A DNA stretch of 64,000 bases from Cellulomonas palmilytica (GTDB lineage: Bacteria > Actinomycetota > Actinomycetes > Actinomycetales > Cellulomonadaceae), in assembly GCF_021590045.1 (NCBI RefSeq), contig NZ_CP062221.1, positions 1,488,001-1,552,000 on the forward strand, given 5' to 3'. A program made the position numbers and the translations under genes. Positions 9,665 to 18,196 of this stretch are shown one piece after another; within the stretch, counting starts at the first letter, position 1; every line of letters begins with the position of its first letter. Under the pieces are notes generated by a model. It did no database searches and was not told the origin of the DNA. It was given only the letters and a program-made list of their open reading frames with translations.

Positions 9665-10564
9665 CTACGCCAACCCCGCTGCCTGCTCGGTCTGCTCGAC
9701 CTGCGCGACCCACCCCCGCTTGGTGCGGCGCCAGCCCTCGTCGTCGACGCCCAGGCGCCAGTACCCCGACGCCGAGAGGTCCTCGCGTGCGACGCCCCGC
9801 TCGAGCCGCAGGTACCGGCGGACCTCCTTGACGGCACCGGCTTCGCCGTGGACGAACGCTCCGACGCGACCGTCGGGCCAGGGGAGTGCGAGCACGGTCT
9901 CCACGAGCCGCCGTCCGGGGCTCGCGTGGTCGGCGTGGACCCAGCGCAGCTCGACGCCCGCGGGGGCGGTCAGCGCGAGCTCGTCGTGCGGGCCGTCGAC
10001 CTCGACGACCGCGACGCCGCGCGCGTCGTCGGGCATCCGCTCGAGCGCCACGGCGATCGCGGGCAGCGCGCTCGCGTCCCCGACGAGCAGGTGGTGGTCG
10101 ACGTCGGTCGCGGGCGACCACGCGCCGCCCGGGCCCGAGACGAGGATCTCCTCCCCGCCGACCAGACGCGCCGCCCACGGCCCGGCGACACCCTCGTCGC
10201 CGTGCACCACGACGTCGACGGTCAGCTCGAGCGCGTCCGCGTCGAAGCGCCGCACCGTGTACGCGCGCAGCCGCGGCGCGACGCCCGCGGGCAGTGCGGC
10301 GCGCACCGCGTCGAGGTCGACACGGCCGTCGGCCGTCAGCGGGCGCTCGCCCGGGGGCAGGAACAGGAGCTTGACGTAGGAGTCCGCGTGCGCGTCGGCG
10401 ACGAACGGCGCCATCGTCCGCCCGCCGAGGACGACCCGGACGAGACCCGGCGTCAGCCGCTCCGCGCGCAGCACGTGCGCGAGGACGGGGTGGGGGCGGC
10501 GTCGAGCCTCGCGGCCGCCGCTCAGGTCACGGTCGCCGGCGGGCCCGGGCGGGGGAGTGGTCAC
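9665..10564 (-). CDS. Siderophore-interacting protein (FAD-linked ferric-siderophore reductase, SIP/ViuB family)
   Basis: Cytoplasmic flavoprotein that reduces imported ferric siderophores to free iron. 299 residues. The N-terminal FAD-binding barrel has the family motif RLRAYTVRRFD (usual form R-x-Y-T-x-R) and an earlier VLRAERLTPGLVRVVLGG. The C-terminal SIP/NAD(P)H domain contains HHLLVGDASALPAIAVALE and GAFVHGEAGAVKEVRRYL, ending in LSASGYWRLGVDDEGWRR, a near-signature of the family. Start GTG 10564 is uncertain for lack of a clear ribosome site. No siderophore transporter lies next to it, so iron control is not visible here. Confidence 0.92.
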   Translation of the reverse strand: MTTPPPGPAGDRDLSGGREARRRPHPVLAHVLRAERLTPGLVRVVLGGRTMAPFVADAHADSYVKLLFLPPGERPLTADGRVDLDAVRAALPAGVAPRLRAYTVRRFDADALELTVDVVVHGDEGVAGPWAARLVGGEEILVSGPGGAWSPATDVDHHLLVGDASALPAIAVALERMPDDARGVAVVEVDGPHDELALTAPAGVELRWVHADHASPGRRLVETVLALPWPDGRVGAFVHGEAGAVKEVRRYLRLERGVAREDLSASGYWRLGVDDEGWRRTKRGWVAQVEQTEQAAGLA

Positions 10565-10626
10565 GACGAGCGAGCCTAGGTCGTCCGTCGGGAGCGCACG
10601 ATCGGGCCCGGCGCGCGGGGACGCCT

Positions 10627-10668
10627 GGTGCGGGACGGTGCGGGAAGGTGCGGGACGGCGCGGGACGG
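10627..10668. repeat. 10-bp tandem repeat (GGTGCGGGAC, about 4 copies)
   Basis: Four near-exact decamers lie just beyond the 3' end of the MarR gene, up to its stop codon. One of several short-period tandem arrays at gene borders in this window. Confidence 0.75.
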
Positions 10669-11133
10669 TCAGGGGCGTGCCGCCGTCGCCGACGAGGCGT
10701 CGAGCGACGCGTCGAGCGAGGCGTTGAGGCGCGTCAGCGAGGTGGCCAGCGTCTGCAGGTCGTCGGGCGTCCAGTCGGCGAGCACCTCGGCGTAGACGTC
10801 CGCGCGCGCCCGGCGCGTGGCCTCGAGTGCCGCGAGGCCGTCAGGCGTCGCGTCGATCACCGAGCGGCGCGCGTCGTTGTCGTCGCGCGAGCGGCTCACG
10901 TAGCCGAGCGCTTCCATCTGCAGCACCTGGCGCGTGACGGTGGACGCGTCGAGGCGCAGGTGGTCGGCGATCTCGTTGATGCCCGCGGGGCCGCCGTCGG
11001 CGAGCCGGCCGAGTGCGAGGTACGCGGAGCGCTCGAGCGTGCCCTCCAGGCGGCGGCTACGGCGCCGGTTGCGGTCGGCGAGGCGCAGCAGCAGGGCGAC
11101 CTGGCGCTCGACGTCGGCGATCGCGGGTTCCAT
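10669..11133 (-). CDS. MarR-family transcriptional regulator
   Basis: 154-residue winged-helix regulator, expected to bind DNA as a dimer and respond to a small ligand. The DNA-binding part reads AYLALGRLADGGPAGINEIADHLRLDASTVTRQVLQMEALGYVSRSRDDNDARRSVIDATPDG, which gives the recognition helix (DASTVTRQVLQME) and the wing (DDNDARRS). The C-terminal helix has repeated LDASLDASS. ATG 11133 follows GGAGGAG with seven bases between. It lies downstream of an ABC-2 exporter on the same strand, but a strong hairpin (11208-11243) separates them, so it is probably transcribed alone; it may still control the exporter. Confidence 0.9.
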   Translation of the reverse strand: MEPAIADVERQVALLLRLADRNRRRSRRLEGTLERSAYLALGRLADGGPAGINEIADHLRLDASTVTRQVLQMEALGYVSRSRDDNDARRSVIDATPDGLAALEATRRARADVYAEVLADWTPDDLQTLATSLTRLNASLDASLDASSATAARP

Positions 11134-11207
11134 GGGTTGCTCTCCTCCGTGCGGTGACCACCACCCTAGGCGTCGCGGGTCGCGCGCAGGCGCACCCGCG
11201 ACGACGA

Positions 11208-11243
11208 CGTGGCCCCGCGACCGGGTGCGGTCGCGGGGCCACG
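11208..11243 (-). terminator. Hairpin between ABC permease and MarR gene
   Basis: 15-bp perfect stem CGTGGCCCCGCGACC / GGTCGCGGGGCCACG with a 6-nt loop, immediately after the permease gene (minus strand). Confidence 0.75.
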
Positions 11244-11255
11244 CGGGTCGTGCTG

Positions 11256-12104
11256 TCAGGCGTCGCGGCGCTTGGTGAGCCAGGCCCCGGCGGCGAGGAT
11301 CACGACGAGGTAGGCGAGCAGGACGCCGGCACCCTGCCACGCCGAGAGCACCACGGAGCCGGTGAAGCCCGCCTGCTGCTCGATCATCGCGTCGGTGAGC
11401 GTCATCTGGGAGCCCGCGACGTTCGGCAGGTACGGCGTGAGGTCCTGCAGCGGCTTCCACGGGATGAGGCTGAACAGGATCGGCAGCACGAGCAGGATGC
11501 CGAGCGTCGTCGTGATCGCCGCGGCGGAGTGCCGCATGAGCACGCCGAGCCCGAACGCGAGCACACCGATCATCGTCACGTACAGCGCGTTGCCGACGAG
11601 CGCGCGCACCACCTGCGGGTCGCCGAGGTCGACCGACGCGCCCTGGCTGCCGAAGATCAGCGCCTGCAGGGTGGCGGCGACGGCGACCGCGAGGGCCGTG
11701 ACGACGAACACGACGAGCGCGAGCACGAGGCCCTTCGCCCACAGGACCGGCAGCCGGCGCGGCGCGGCGGCGAAGCTGCTGCGGATCATCCCGGTCGTGT
11801 ACTCGCCGGTGATCGTGAGCGCCCCGAGCACGGCGACGGCCGTCGGCCCGAGGTAGGGGATCGCGCCGAACGCGTCGAGCGCGTTGACGTCCTCGGTGCC
11901 TCCGCTCATCTCGTTGGCGTCGAGCATGCCCCACGTGATGAGCAGGACGAAGCCCACGATGACGACGGCGGTGATGGCGAGCGTCCACGCGGTGGAGCGC
12001 AGCGACCAGAGCTTGATCCACTCGGACCGCACGAGCCGGGGGAACGTGACGTGCACGTCCGTCGCGGGGGCGGGTGCCGGTGCGGCGGCGGTCGTGGCGG
12101 TCAT
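11256..12104 (-). CDS. ABC-2 type exporter permease
   Basis: 282-residue membrane protein with about six hydrophobic segments. A short Ala/Pro N-terminus leads to VRSEWIKLWSLRSTAW, the standard start of actinobacterial ABC-2 permeases, followed by TWGMLD and ALTITGEYTTGMIRSSFAAAPRR (a conserved E-Y-x-T-G-x-I-R-x-S motif in this family). The end is KRRDA. It forms a translocation channel for an unknown lipid, peptide or drug. ATG 12104 overlaps the stop of the upstream ATPase gene (ATGA), so the two are translationally coupled. Confidence 0.9.
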   Translation of the reverse strand: MTATTAAAPAPAPATDVHVTFPRLVRSEWIKLWSLRSTAWTLAITAVVIVGFVLLITWGMLDANEMSGGTEDVNALDAFGAIPYLGPTAVAVLGALTITGEYTTGMIRSSFAAAPRRLPVLWAKGLVLALVVFVVTALAVAVAATLQALIFGSQGASVDLGDPQVVRALVGNALYVTMIGVLAFGLGVLMRHSAAAITTTLGILLVLPILFSLIPWKPLQDLTPYLPNVAGSQMTLTDAMIEQQAGFTGSVVLSAWQGAGVLLAYLVVILAAGAWLTKRRDA

Positions 12105-13057
12105 CGGGCGGCCTCCTGACCGGTCGCCGCGACGGGCGCGACGCCGTCGTGGCCCATCGTGGAGTGGTACTCGACGGTGTCCTGGGTGAGGGACATGAAC
12201 GCCTCCTCGAGCGAGCCCTGCACGGGCGTGAGCTCGTGCAGCACGACGCCCGCGGCCGCGGCGGCCTCGCCGATCTCGGGTGCGGTCGCGCCGTGCACGA
12301 CGAGCGAGCCCGGCTCGGAGGACGTGACGCTGACCTCGGGGCCGGCGAGCAGCTCGGCGAGCTGCGCGGCCTGCGGGCTGACGACGCGGACCGACGTGCG
12401 CGTGCCGCGCTCGACGATGTCCTTGACCGGCCCGGCGGCGATGATCTTGCCGCGCCCGATGACGATGAGGTGGTCCGCGGTCACGGCCATCTCGCTCATG
12501 AGGTGCGAGGACAGGAACACGGTGCGGCCCTGGCTCGCGAGGTACTTGACCAGGTTGCGGACCCACAGCACGCCCTCGGGGTCGAGGCCGTTGACGGGCT
12601 CGTCGAGGATGAGCGTGCGCGGGTCGCCGAGCAGCGCGGCGGCGATGCCGAGCCGCTGGCCCATGCCGAGCGAGAACCCGCCGACGCGCCGCTTGGCGAC
12701 GCTCTCGAGACCGGTCATCTCGATGACCTCGTTGACCCGGGCGTCGGAGATGCCGTGCGTCGCGGCCAGCGCGCGCAGGTGGTTGCGGGCGCTGCGGCCG
12801 GTGTGCACGGCCTTCGCCTCGAGCAGCGAGCCGACCTGCGTGAGCGGCGAGTGGTGCTCGGCGTAGGGCTTGCCGTTGACCGTGACGTGCCCGGCGGTCG
12901 GACGGTCGAGCCCGACGATCATGCGCATCGTGGTCGACTTGCCGGCGCCGTTCGGGCCGAGGAAGCCGGTGACGGTCCCGGGCTCGACCCGGAACGAGAT
13001 GGAGTCGACGGCGAGCTTCTCGCCGTATCGCTTGGTGAGGTTCGTTGCCTCGATCAT
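12101..13057 (-). CDS. ABC exporter ATP-binding protein
   Basis: 318 residues. Walker A GFLGPNGAGKST (about 30-41), Q-loop region VGSLLEAKAVH, signature GGFSLGMGQRLGIAAALL (S-L-G-M-G-Q instead of LSGGQ, usual for DrrA-type exporters), Walker B TLILDEPVNGLDP and switch His in SSHLMSEM. A C-terminal regulatory extension of about 100 residues follows. It energises the permease encoded next (4-bp overlap). Drug, lantibiotic or lipid export is the usual role of this subfamily; the substrate cannot be read from sequence. Confidence 0.92.
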   Translation of the reverse strand: MIEATNLTKRYGEKLAVDSISFRVEPGTVTGFLGPNGAGKSTTMRMIVGLDRPTAGHVTVNGKPYAEHHSPLTQVGSLLEAKAVHTGRSARNHLRALAATHGISDARVNEVIEMTGLESVAKRRVGGFSLGMGQRLGIAAALLGDPRTLILDEPVNGLDPEGVLWVRNLVKYLASQGRTVFLSSHLMSEMAVTADHLIVIGRGKIIAAGPVKDIVERGTRTSVRVVSPQAAQLAELLAGPEVSVTSSEPGSLVVHGATAPEIGEAAAAAGVVLHELTPVQGSLEEAFMSLTQDTVEYHSTMGHDGVAPVAATGQEAAR

Positions 13058-13272
13058 CGCGGAGGCTCTTCCGGTCGGTGACGTGTCGCGTCGACACTAG
13101 AGGCAGGGGCCCACGGCGAGGCATCCGACTGCGGGTGGACCTTCCCGACCGCGGACTGCCGCGGGTCCGTCCACAGGATGGTCGGCGTGAGCCGGGGAAC
13201 CGGCGGCCCGCCTTGTACGTTGGACGACCACAGACCTGCGCCGAGGTGGCGTGGGCCGATCAGGAGGACGAC

Positions 13273-14082
13273 GTGGCGAACCCCGTCTTCAGCAACAGCC
13301 CCGTCTTCGGCGAGGACAAGCGCCGCAGCGGAGGGACCCTCTACGCGGAGTCGAGCGCGACGCACTCGACGGTCGACGCCGCCGCGCTCGACCAGATGTA
13401 CGCGGCACCCGCGGCCACGACGCGCGAGACCGGCCGCCTCACGTACGACGACGTGATCATGAAGACGGGCGGCCTGCTCGCCCTGCTCGTGGTCGTGGGC
13501 GCCGCGACGTGGGCGCTCGCCCCCGGGCTCTGGATCGTCGGCGCGCTCGTCGGCCTCGTGCTCGGCCTCGTCAACGCGTTCAAGCGTGAGCCGAGCCCCG
13601 TGCTCATCTCGCTCTACACCGTCGCGCAGGGCGTGTTCCTCGGCGGCATCAGCGCGTTCTACGAGGCGCGCCACCCCGGCATCGTCGGTCAGGCGGTCCT
13701 CGGCACGCTCGCCGTCGCGGCCTCCGCGCTGGTGGTCTTCAAGTCCGGCAAGGTCCGTGTCACGCCGAAGTTCACGCGCTGGCTCGTCCTCGCGATGGTC
13801 GGGTACCTCGTGTTCTCGCTGCTCAACGTGGTCCTGATGATCGCGGGCGTCGGCGGCGGGGAGTACGGCCCGCTGCGCAGCGACGGCCTGGGCATCCTCG
13901 TCGGCCTGTTCGCGGTGGGTCTCGCGGCCGCGAGCTTCATCGTCGACTTCGACGCGATCAAGAAGGGCGTCGAGGGCGGCGCGCCCCGCAAGATGGCGTG
14001 GGCCGCGGCCTTCGGCCTGATCGTCACGCTCGTCTGGCTGTACCTCGAGATCCTGCGGATCCTCGCGATCTTCCGGGAGTGA
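13273..14082 (+). CDS. Bax inhibitor-1/YccA-family membrane protein
   Basis: 269 residues with about seven membrane segments. The N-terminus is soluble: ANPVFSNSPVFGE and a short Ser/Thr region, then YDDVIMKTGGLLALLVVVGAATW starts the membrane part. The end is KMAWAAAFGLIVTLVWLYLEILRILAIF, the typical C-terminus of the actinobacterial branch. Relatives modulate ion leak or protease complexes; the bacterial role is mostly unknown. GTG 13273 is preceded by AGGAGG (13262-13267) at five bases. It is divergent from the ABC-2 operon and appears to be a single gene. Confidence 0.9.
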   Translation: MANPVFSNSPVFGEDKRRSGGTLYAESSATHSTVDAAALDQMYAAPAATTRETGRLTYDDVIMKTGGLLALLVVVGAATWALAPGLWIVGALVGLVLGLVNAFKREPSPVLISLYTVAQGVFLGGISAFYEARHPGIVGQAVLGTLAVAASALVVFKSGKVRVTPKFTRWLVLAMVGYLVFSLLNVVLMIAGVGGGEYGPLRSDGLGILVGLFAVGLAAASFIVDFDAIKKGVEGGAPRKMAWAAAFGLIVTLVWLYLEILRILAIFRE

Positions 14083-14147
14083 CGCGCGTCCGGGGGACCG
14101 TCCCCGGCACGCCGCACGCCTGACACGGAGCCACCCGTCGACCTCGC

Positions 14148-14153
14148 TAGGGT
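14148..14153 (+). promoter_or_regulatory. Leaderless-type -10 (TAGGGT) for CE7 gene
   Basis: TAGGGT ends six bases before GTG 14160, and no ribosome site is seen. Confidence 0.5.
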
Positions 14154-14159
14154 CGGCGG

Positions 14160-15149
14160 GTGGCTCTCTACGACTTCCCCCTCCCCGAGCTCGAACGCTA
14201 CCTCCCGGACCTCGACGAGCCCGCGGACCTCGACGCGTTCTGGTCCCGCACGCTCACCGAGGCGCGCCGCCACGACGTCGTGGTCGACGCGCGCCCGGTC
14301 GACACGGGACTGCGCCTGATCGAGACGACCGACCTGACGTTCGCGGGCTTCGACGGCCAGCCGGTCAAGGCGTGGGTGACGCGACCCGCGGGCTCGCAGG
14401 GCGATGCGCTGCCCGCGGTCGTCGAGTACATCGGCTACGGCGGCGGGCGGGGGTTCGCGCACGAGCACCTCGCGTGGGCCGCGGCCGGGTTCGTGCACCT
14501 GCTCATGGACTCGCGCGGGCAGGGCTCGACGTGGGGGAGCGGCGCGCACACGCCCGACGAGGCGGGCTCGGGCCCGGCGTCGCCCGGTGTCATGACGCGC
14601 GGCATCGAGGACCCCGAGCGGTACTACTACCGCCGGATGATGACGGACGCGGTCCGCGCGGTCGACGCGGTGCGCGCGCTGCCGGGCGTCGACCCGGCGC
14701 GCGTGGCGGTGACGGGCGGCAGCCAGGGCGGTGGGCTCACGCTCGCGGCCGCAGGCCTGTCCGACGGGCTCGTCGCCGCCATGCCGGACGTGCCGTTCCT
14801 GTGCCACTTCCGCCGCGCGGTCGACGTCACGGACGGCTTCCCGTACGGCGAACTCGTCCAGTACCTCGCGGTGCACCGTGGCGCGCGAGAGCGGGTGTTC
14901 CGCACACTGTCCTACGTCGACGGTGTGCACCTCGCGCGCCGCGCGACGGCGCCCGCGCTGTTCAGCGTCGCGCTGCGGGACGACATCTGCCCGCCGTCGA
15001 CGGTGTTCGCGGCGTACAACCACTACGCGGGGCTCGCGTCGCAGCGTCCCCGCACCGACATCGAGGTCTACGAGTTCAACCGGCACGAAGGCGGCCAGGG
15101 CTTCCAGCTCGACCGCCAGCTGCGCTGGCTGCGCGAGGTGGTCGGCTGA
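14160..15149 (+). CDS. CE7 acetyl xylan esterase / cephalosporin-C deacetylase
   Basis: 329-residue alpha/beta hydrolase that removes acetyl groups from xylo-oligosaccharides and similar small esters. Family marks: MALYDFPLPELERYLPD start, RGQGSTWG (the RGQ motif of the oxyanion region), nucleophile elbow GGSQGGG (catalytic Ser), Asp in LRDDICPPSTVF and His in FNRHEGG. There is no signal peptide, so it should act in the cytoplasm on imported oligomers, as for other CE7 enzymes. A transglutaminase-like gene follows 28 bp later on the same strand. Together with the xylanase at the window start, it supports xylan use. Confidence 0.95.
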   Translation: MALYDFPLPELERYLPDLDEPADLDAFWSRTLTEARRHDVVVDARPVDTGLRLIETTDLTFAGFDGQPVKAWVTRPAGSQGDALPAVVEYIGYGGGRGFAHEHLAWAAAGFVHLLMDSRGQGSTWGSGAHTPDEAGSGPASPGVMTRGIEDPERYYYRRMMTDAVRAVDAVRALPGVDPARVAVTGGSQGGGLTLAAAGLSDGLVAAMPDVPFLCHFRRAVDVTDGFPYGELVQYLAVHRGARERVFRTLSYVDGVHLARRATAPALFSVALRDDICPPSTVFAAYNHYAGLASQRPRTDIEVYEFNRHEGGQGFQLDRQLRWLREVVG

Positions 15150-15177
15150 GGGCGCCGACGACGGCGAGGAGAGGCGC

Positions 15178-16143
15178 ATGAGCGGGAGCACGACGAGGCT
15201 GCGCGCCGGGGGCGTGTCGCCGCCCGACTGGGCGGAGCACACGCCGTTCAGCGACCCCGGCCCGCACGCGGGCGTGCTCGCGGGTGTCGCGCCGCAGCCC
15301 GAGGCCGTGCACGCCGCGGTGACGGGCCTGGTCGCGCACTACCGCGGCGAGGCGGCGGTGCTCGACCCCGCGCGCGCCTCGGAGGTCGACCTGCGCTGGT
15401 GCGAGCGGATCCTCGACGTCGGTCTGGCCCGGTCGCCGCAGCTCGCGGGCCGCTCGTCGGACCTGCGCGGCGGGGGCTGCTGCCGCGACCACACGCTGCT
15501 GGCCGTCGCGGTGCTGCGCCAGCACGGCGTGCCGGCGCGCTCGCGGGTCGGGTTCGCGGCGTACTTCGTGCCGAACTTCCACGTCGACCACGTGGTGGTC
15601 GAGCAGTGGGACGGCGAGCGGTGGGTGCTGTGGGACGCGGAGCTGCCGGAGAGCTTCGGGGCGGCCCCGTTCGCGGGCGAGCCGTTCGACGTCCGGGACA
15701 TCCGCACGGGAGTCCACGGGCCGTTCGTCACGGCGGCGCAGGCGTGGCTGGCCCACCGCCGGGACGGGCTCGACCTGTCGCGGTTCGGCGTGGCGCCCGG
15801 GATCGACGTCGGAGGGCGGGACTTCGTGCGCGCGTACGTGCGTCTCGAGGCGGCCCACCGGCGCGGCGACGAGCTGCTCCTGTGGGACGTGTGGGGTCCG
15901 GGCGCCGAGACGGCGGGGCCCGAGGACCCGGTCGGTCCGCCCGACGAGGCGGACCGCCTGGCCGACGAGGTCGCGGACCTCCTGGTGCGCGCGGACGCGG
16001 GCGACGCGGGAGCGGAGTGGGCGCTCGCGGCCCGGTACGCCGACGACGACCGCCTGCACCCGGGCGACGCCGTGCGGATCTGGTCACCCCTGGGCCGCGT
16101 GGGCACGGCGGACCTCGCCGCCCGCACGACCACCTGGGACTAG
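15178..16143 (+). CDS. Transglutaminase-like (papain-fold) protein
   Basis: 321 residues. A transglutaminase core is visible: catalytic Cys in RGGGCCRDHTLLAVAVLRQHGVPARSRVGFAAYF, His in NFHVDHVVVEQW and Asp in RWVLWDAEL, the usual C-H-D order and spacing. The C-terminal 140 residues are helical and acidic, with no known motif. Such bacterial proteins act as proteases or peptide-modifying enzymes rather than cross-linkers; the substrate is unknown. ATG 15178 has AGGAGAGG just upstream. The gene follows the CE7 esterase by 28 bp and may be co-transcribed. No signal peptide. Confidence 0.85.
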   Translation: MSGSTTRLRAGGVSPPDWAEHTPFSDPGPHAGVLAGVAPQPEAVHAAVTGLVAHYRGEAAVLDPARASEVDLRWCERILDVGLARSPQLAGRSSDLRGGGCCRDHTLLAVAVLRQHGVPARSRVGFAAYFVPNFHVDHVVVEQWDGERWVLWDAELPESFGAAPFAGEPFDVRDIRTGVHGPFVTAAQAWLAHRRDGLDLSRFGVAPGIDVGGRDFVRAYVRLEAAHRRGDELLLWDVWGPGAETAGPEDPVGPPDEADRLADEVADLLVRADAGDAGAEWALAARYADDDRLHPGDAVRIWSPLGRVGTADLAARTTTWD

Positions 16144-16168
16144 TCGCGCGCTGCCGGCGTCGGGGTCG

Positions 16169-17008
16169 TCATCGCGGCGCGGTGACGAAGACGTCGAACA
16201 GGTGGGGCGAGTGCGCGTGCACCAGCACCATGAACACCACCGCGTCGAACAGCAGGTGCACGACGAGCACGTACGTCAGCGACTTGGTCCGGCTGAACGT
16301 CCAGCCCTGGACCAGCGCGAACGGGATCGTCAGCAGCGGCCCCCACGAGCGGTACCCCAGCTCCCACAGGAACGACACGAACACGGTCGCCTGCAGCAGG
16401 TTGGCGAGCCACACCGGGAAGTGCCGGCGCAGCAGCGCGAACACGGTGCAGATGAAGAACAGCTCGTCCCACGTGCCGACCGCGTTGACGCCGACGAACA
16501 GGCGCGCGATCTCGTCGGGCGCCTGGACCGTCGGCCAGTTCCGGTACGCGCCCGAGGACAGGAAGTAGAACGGCAGCAGCAGGTACCCCGCGGTGACGAC
16601 GACGAGCAGGTACCCCCACTGGAACCGCGTCCAGCGCCGTCCGGTGCGCCACGGGAAGCGGATCACGTCGTCGCCGAACACGCGGTGCGACAGCACGTAC
16701 GGCACGACGACGGCGAGCGACAGCGCGACGGCGAACCGCACGATCCCCGCGTCGGACAGGTCCGCGGCCAGCGGGATCGAGCTGACGATCGCCATGCCGG
16801 TCCCGACGAGCAGCAGGTCACGTCCCAGCACCCGGTCGACGACGAGCCCGAGGACCACGCCGACGACGAGCGGGACGTACGCCAGCGGCCGCACGTGCAC
16901 CGCGAACAGCAGCACCGCGGACCCGCAGACCAGCGCCGCGGCGAGCGCGTGCAGCGGCGGCACGCGCGTGCGCGCGGTCGTCGGCGCGTGGTCGGCGAGC
17001 TCGGTCAC
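16169..17008 (-). CDS. CPBP-like (Abi/CAAX protease family) membrane protein with degenerate motifs
   Basis: 279 residues with about eight membrane segments. The layout resembles CPBP intramembrane proteases: a conserved block WDELFFICTVFALLRRHFP, then ATVFVSFLWELGYRSWGP, then SLTYVLVVHLLFDAVVF. The canonical motifs are EExxxR, FxxxH and HxxxN/D. Here the first reads DELFFI (Glu kept, Arg absent) and the second lacks its His, so peptidase activity is doubtful. GTG 17008 has AAGGTGG five bases upstream. It is convergent with the transglutaminase-like gene (25-bp gap) and divergent from the FKBP gene. Confidence 0.7.
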   Translation of the reverse strand: MTELADHAPTTARTRVPPLHALAAALVCGSAVLLFAVHVRPLAYVPLVVGVVLGLVVDRVLGRDLLLVGTGMAIVSSIPLAADLSDAGIVRFAVALSLAVVVPYVLSHRVFGDDVIRFPWRTGRRWTRFQWGYLLVVVTAGYLLLPFYFLSSGAYRNWPTVQAPDEIARLFVGVNAVGTWDELFFICTVFALLRRHFPVWLANLLQATVFVSFLWELGYRSWGPLLTIPFALVQGWTFSRTKSLTYVLVVHLLFDAVVFMVLVHAHSPHLFDVFVTAPR

Positions 17009-17060
17009 GCGCCCCACCTTCGCAGACGACGGCCCGCCCGGCTGGTCGGCGGGCCGCTCG

Positions 17061-17100
17061 ACGGTCGGACACGGCTGGACACGGCTGGACACGGCTGGAC
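17061..17100. repeat. 10-bp tandem repeat (ACGGCTGGAC, 4 copies)
   Basis: Four decamers in a row, the first with one change (ACGGTCGGAC), between the divergent CPBP-like and FKBP genes, where promoters would be expected. Confidence 0.85.
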
Positions 17101-17188
17101 GAGGTGATGCCCGTGTCGGTCGCATGCGCGAGGATGGGCGGGCGCGTCCGCGACCGGGCGCACCACCGATCCCACAGGGAGTTCCTCC

Positions 17189-17596
17189 ATGACTGCTGCC
17201 CTGCCCGAGGTCTCGGGTTCGTTCGGCCAGAAGCCGACCCTCGCGTTCCCCGCCGCGGCACCGTCCGGCGAGCTCGAGGTCCAGGTCCTCAGCCGGGGCG
17301 ACGGCGAGCTGGTCGAGGCCGGCGACGACATCGAGGTCCACTACCTCGGCCAGTCCTGGCAGGGCGGCGTGTTCGACAACTCGTACGACCGCGGCTCGTC
17401 GATCAACTTCCCGATCGGCGTCGGTGCCGTCATCGCGGGCTGGGACGAGGGCCTCGTCGGCCAGCAGGTCGGCAGCCGCGTGCTGCTGTCGATCCCGTCG
17501 CACCTCGGCTACGGCGACCGCGGCGTCCCGCAGGCCGGCATCAAGGGCGGCGACACGCTCGTGTTCGTCGTCGACATCGTGCGGACGTCGCGCTGA
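17189..17596 (+). CDS. FKBP-type peptidyl-prolyl cis-trans isomerase
   Basis: 135-residue cytoplasmic FKBP that speeds proline isomerisation during folding. The single FKBP domain is complete: VQVLSRGDGELVEAGDDIEVHYLGQSW, GGVFDNSYDRGSSINFPIGVGAVIAGWDEGLVGQQVGSRVLLSIPSHLGYGDRG, IKGGDTLVFVVDIV. Key ligand-site positions (Tyr, Phe-Asp, Ile-Trp, Tyr-Gly) are kept. No signal peptide. ATG 17189 follows a GGGAG site. The next gene overlaps its stop codon. Confidence 0.95.
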   Translation: MTAALPEVSGSFGQKPTLAFPAAAPSGELEVQVLSRGDGELVEAGDDIEVHYLGQSWQGGVFDNSYDRGSSINFPIGVGAVIAGWDEGLVGQQVGSRVLLSIPSHLGYGDRGVPQAGIKGGDTLVFVVDIVRTSR

Positions 17597-17991
17597 GCCG
17601 CGTCGTCCTCACCTACTGCACGCAGTGCCGCTGGCTGCTGCGTGCGGCCTGGTACGCCCAGGAGCTGCTGACGACCTTCCACCGCGAGGTGGGGGAGGTC
17701 GCGCTGCGTCCGGGGACCGGTGGCGTGTTCGTCGTCGAGGCCTGGCCCGACCAGGCGCCCGACCAGGCGCCCGACCAGGCGCCCGACCAGGCGCCTGACA
17801 AGGCGTCCGGCGAGAGGGCCGACGACGAGCACGCCCCGGTGGTGCTGTGGGATCGCAGCCGCGACGGCGGGTTCCCGGAGATCACCGAGCTCAAGCGCCG
17901 GGTGCGGGACGTCGTCGCGCCCGGCAAGCCGCTCGGCCACAGCGACCACGTCGCGACGACCACGGGCGACCCGTCCGCGGCCGAGGACTAG
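17593..17991 (+). CDS. SelT/SelW/SelH (Rdx) family protein with no standard start codon
   Basis: About 132 residues of a thioredoxin-like Rdx protein: VVLTYCTQCRWLLRAAWYAQELLTTF carries the redox CxxC pair (Cys rather than selenocysteine), and FPEITELKRRVRDVVAPGKPLGHSD is the usual C-terminal block. Role: thiol-disulfide redox, substrate unknown. No in-frame ATG, GTG or TTG lies near the expected N-terminus. The best-placed codon is CTG 17593, which overlaps the FKBP stop (CTGA) and suggests coupled translation; the start is therefore uncertain. A 12-bp tandem repeat inserts PDQAPDQA... mid-protein. Confidence 0.75.
   Translation: MSRVVLTYCTQCRWLLRAAWYAQELLTTFHREVGEVALRPGTGGVFVVEAWPDQAPDQAPDQAPDQAPDKASGERADDEHAPVVLWDRSRDGGFPEITELKRRVRDVVAPGKPLGHSDHVATTTGDPSAAED
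17746..17805 (+). repeat. In-frame 12-bp tandem repeat (5 units, PDQA)
   Basis: Four exact CCCGACCAGGCG units and a fifth diverged one encode PDQAPDQAPDQAPDQAPDKA inside the Rdx-family gene, between its two conserved blocks. Confidence 0.9.
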
Positions 17992-18196
17992 CCGAAGCCG
18001 GACCACGAAGTTGGACTGCGGTCCGACGCCACGTGGACGCCTGGTTCACACGGTTCGCTCGGACTCGTACCTTCTGACCAGGCCGACCGGTCGCCTCGTG
18101 ACCGCAGCTCTCGCTGGGTCGCACAACGGTGTGCGTGCTGGTCGTCGGAAGGCCCTCGTCGCAGCGCGGGTTCAGGGGGAGCCTCGCGCGCGCCGC

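Noticed and set aside
17746..17805. Short tandem array as a CRISPR-like structure
   Set aside because: Units are contiguous with no spacers, in frame, and coding PDQA. No CRISPR array or cas genes are seen in the window.
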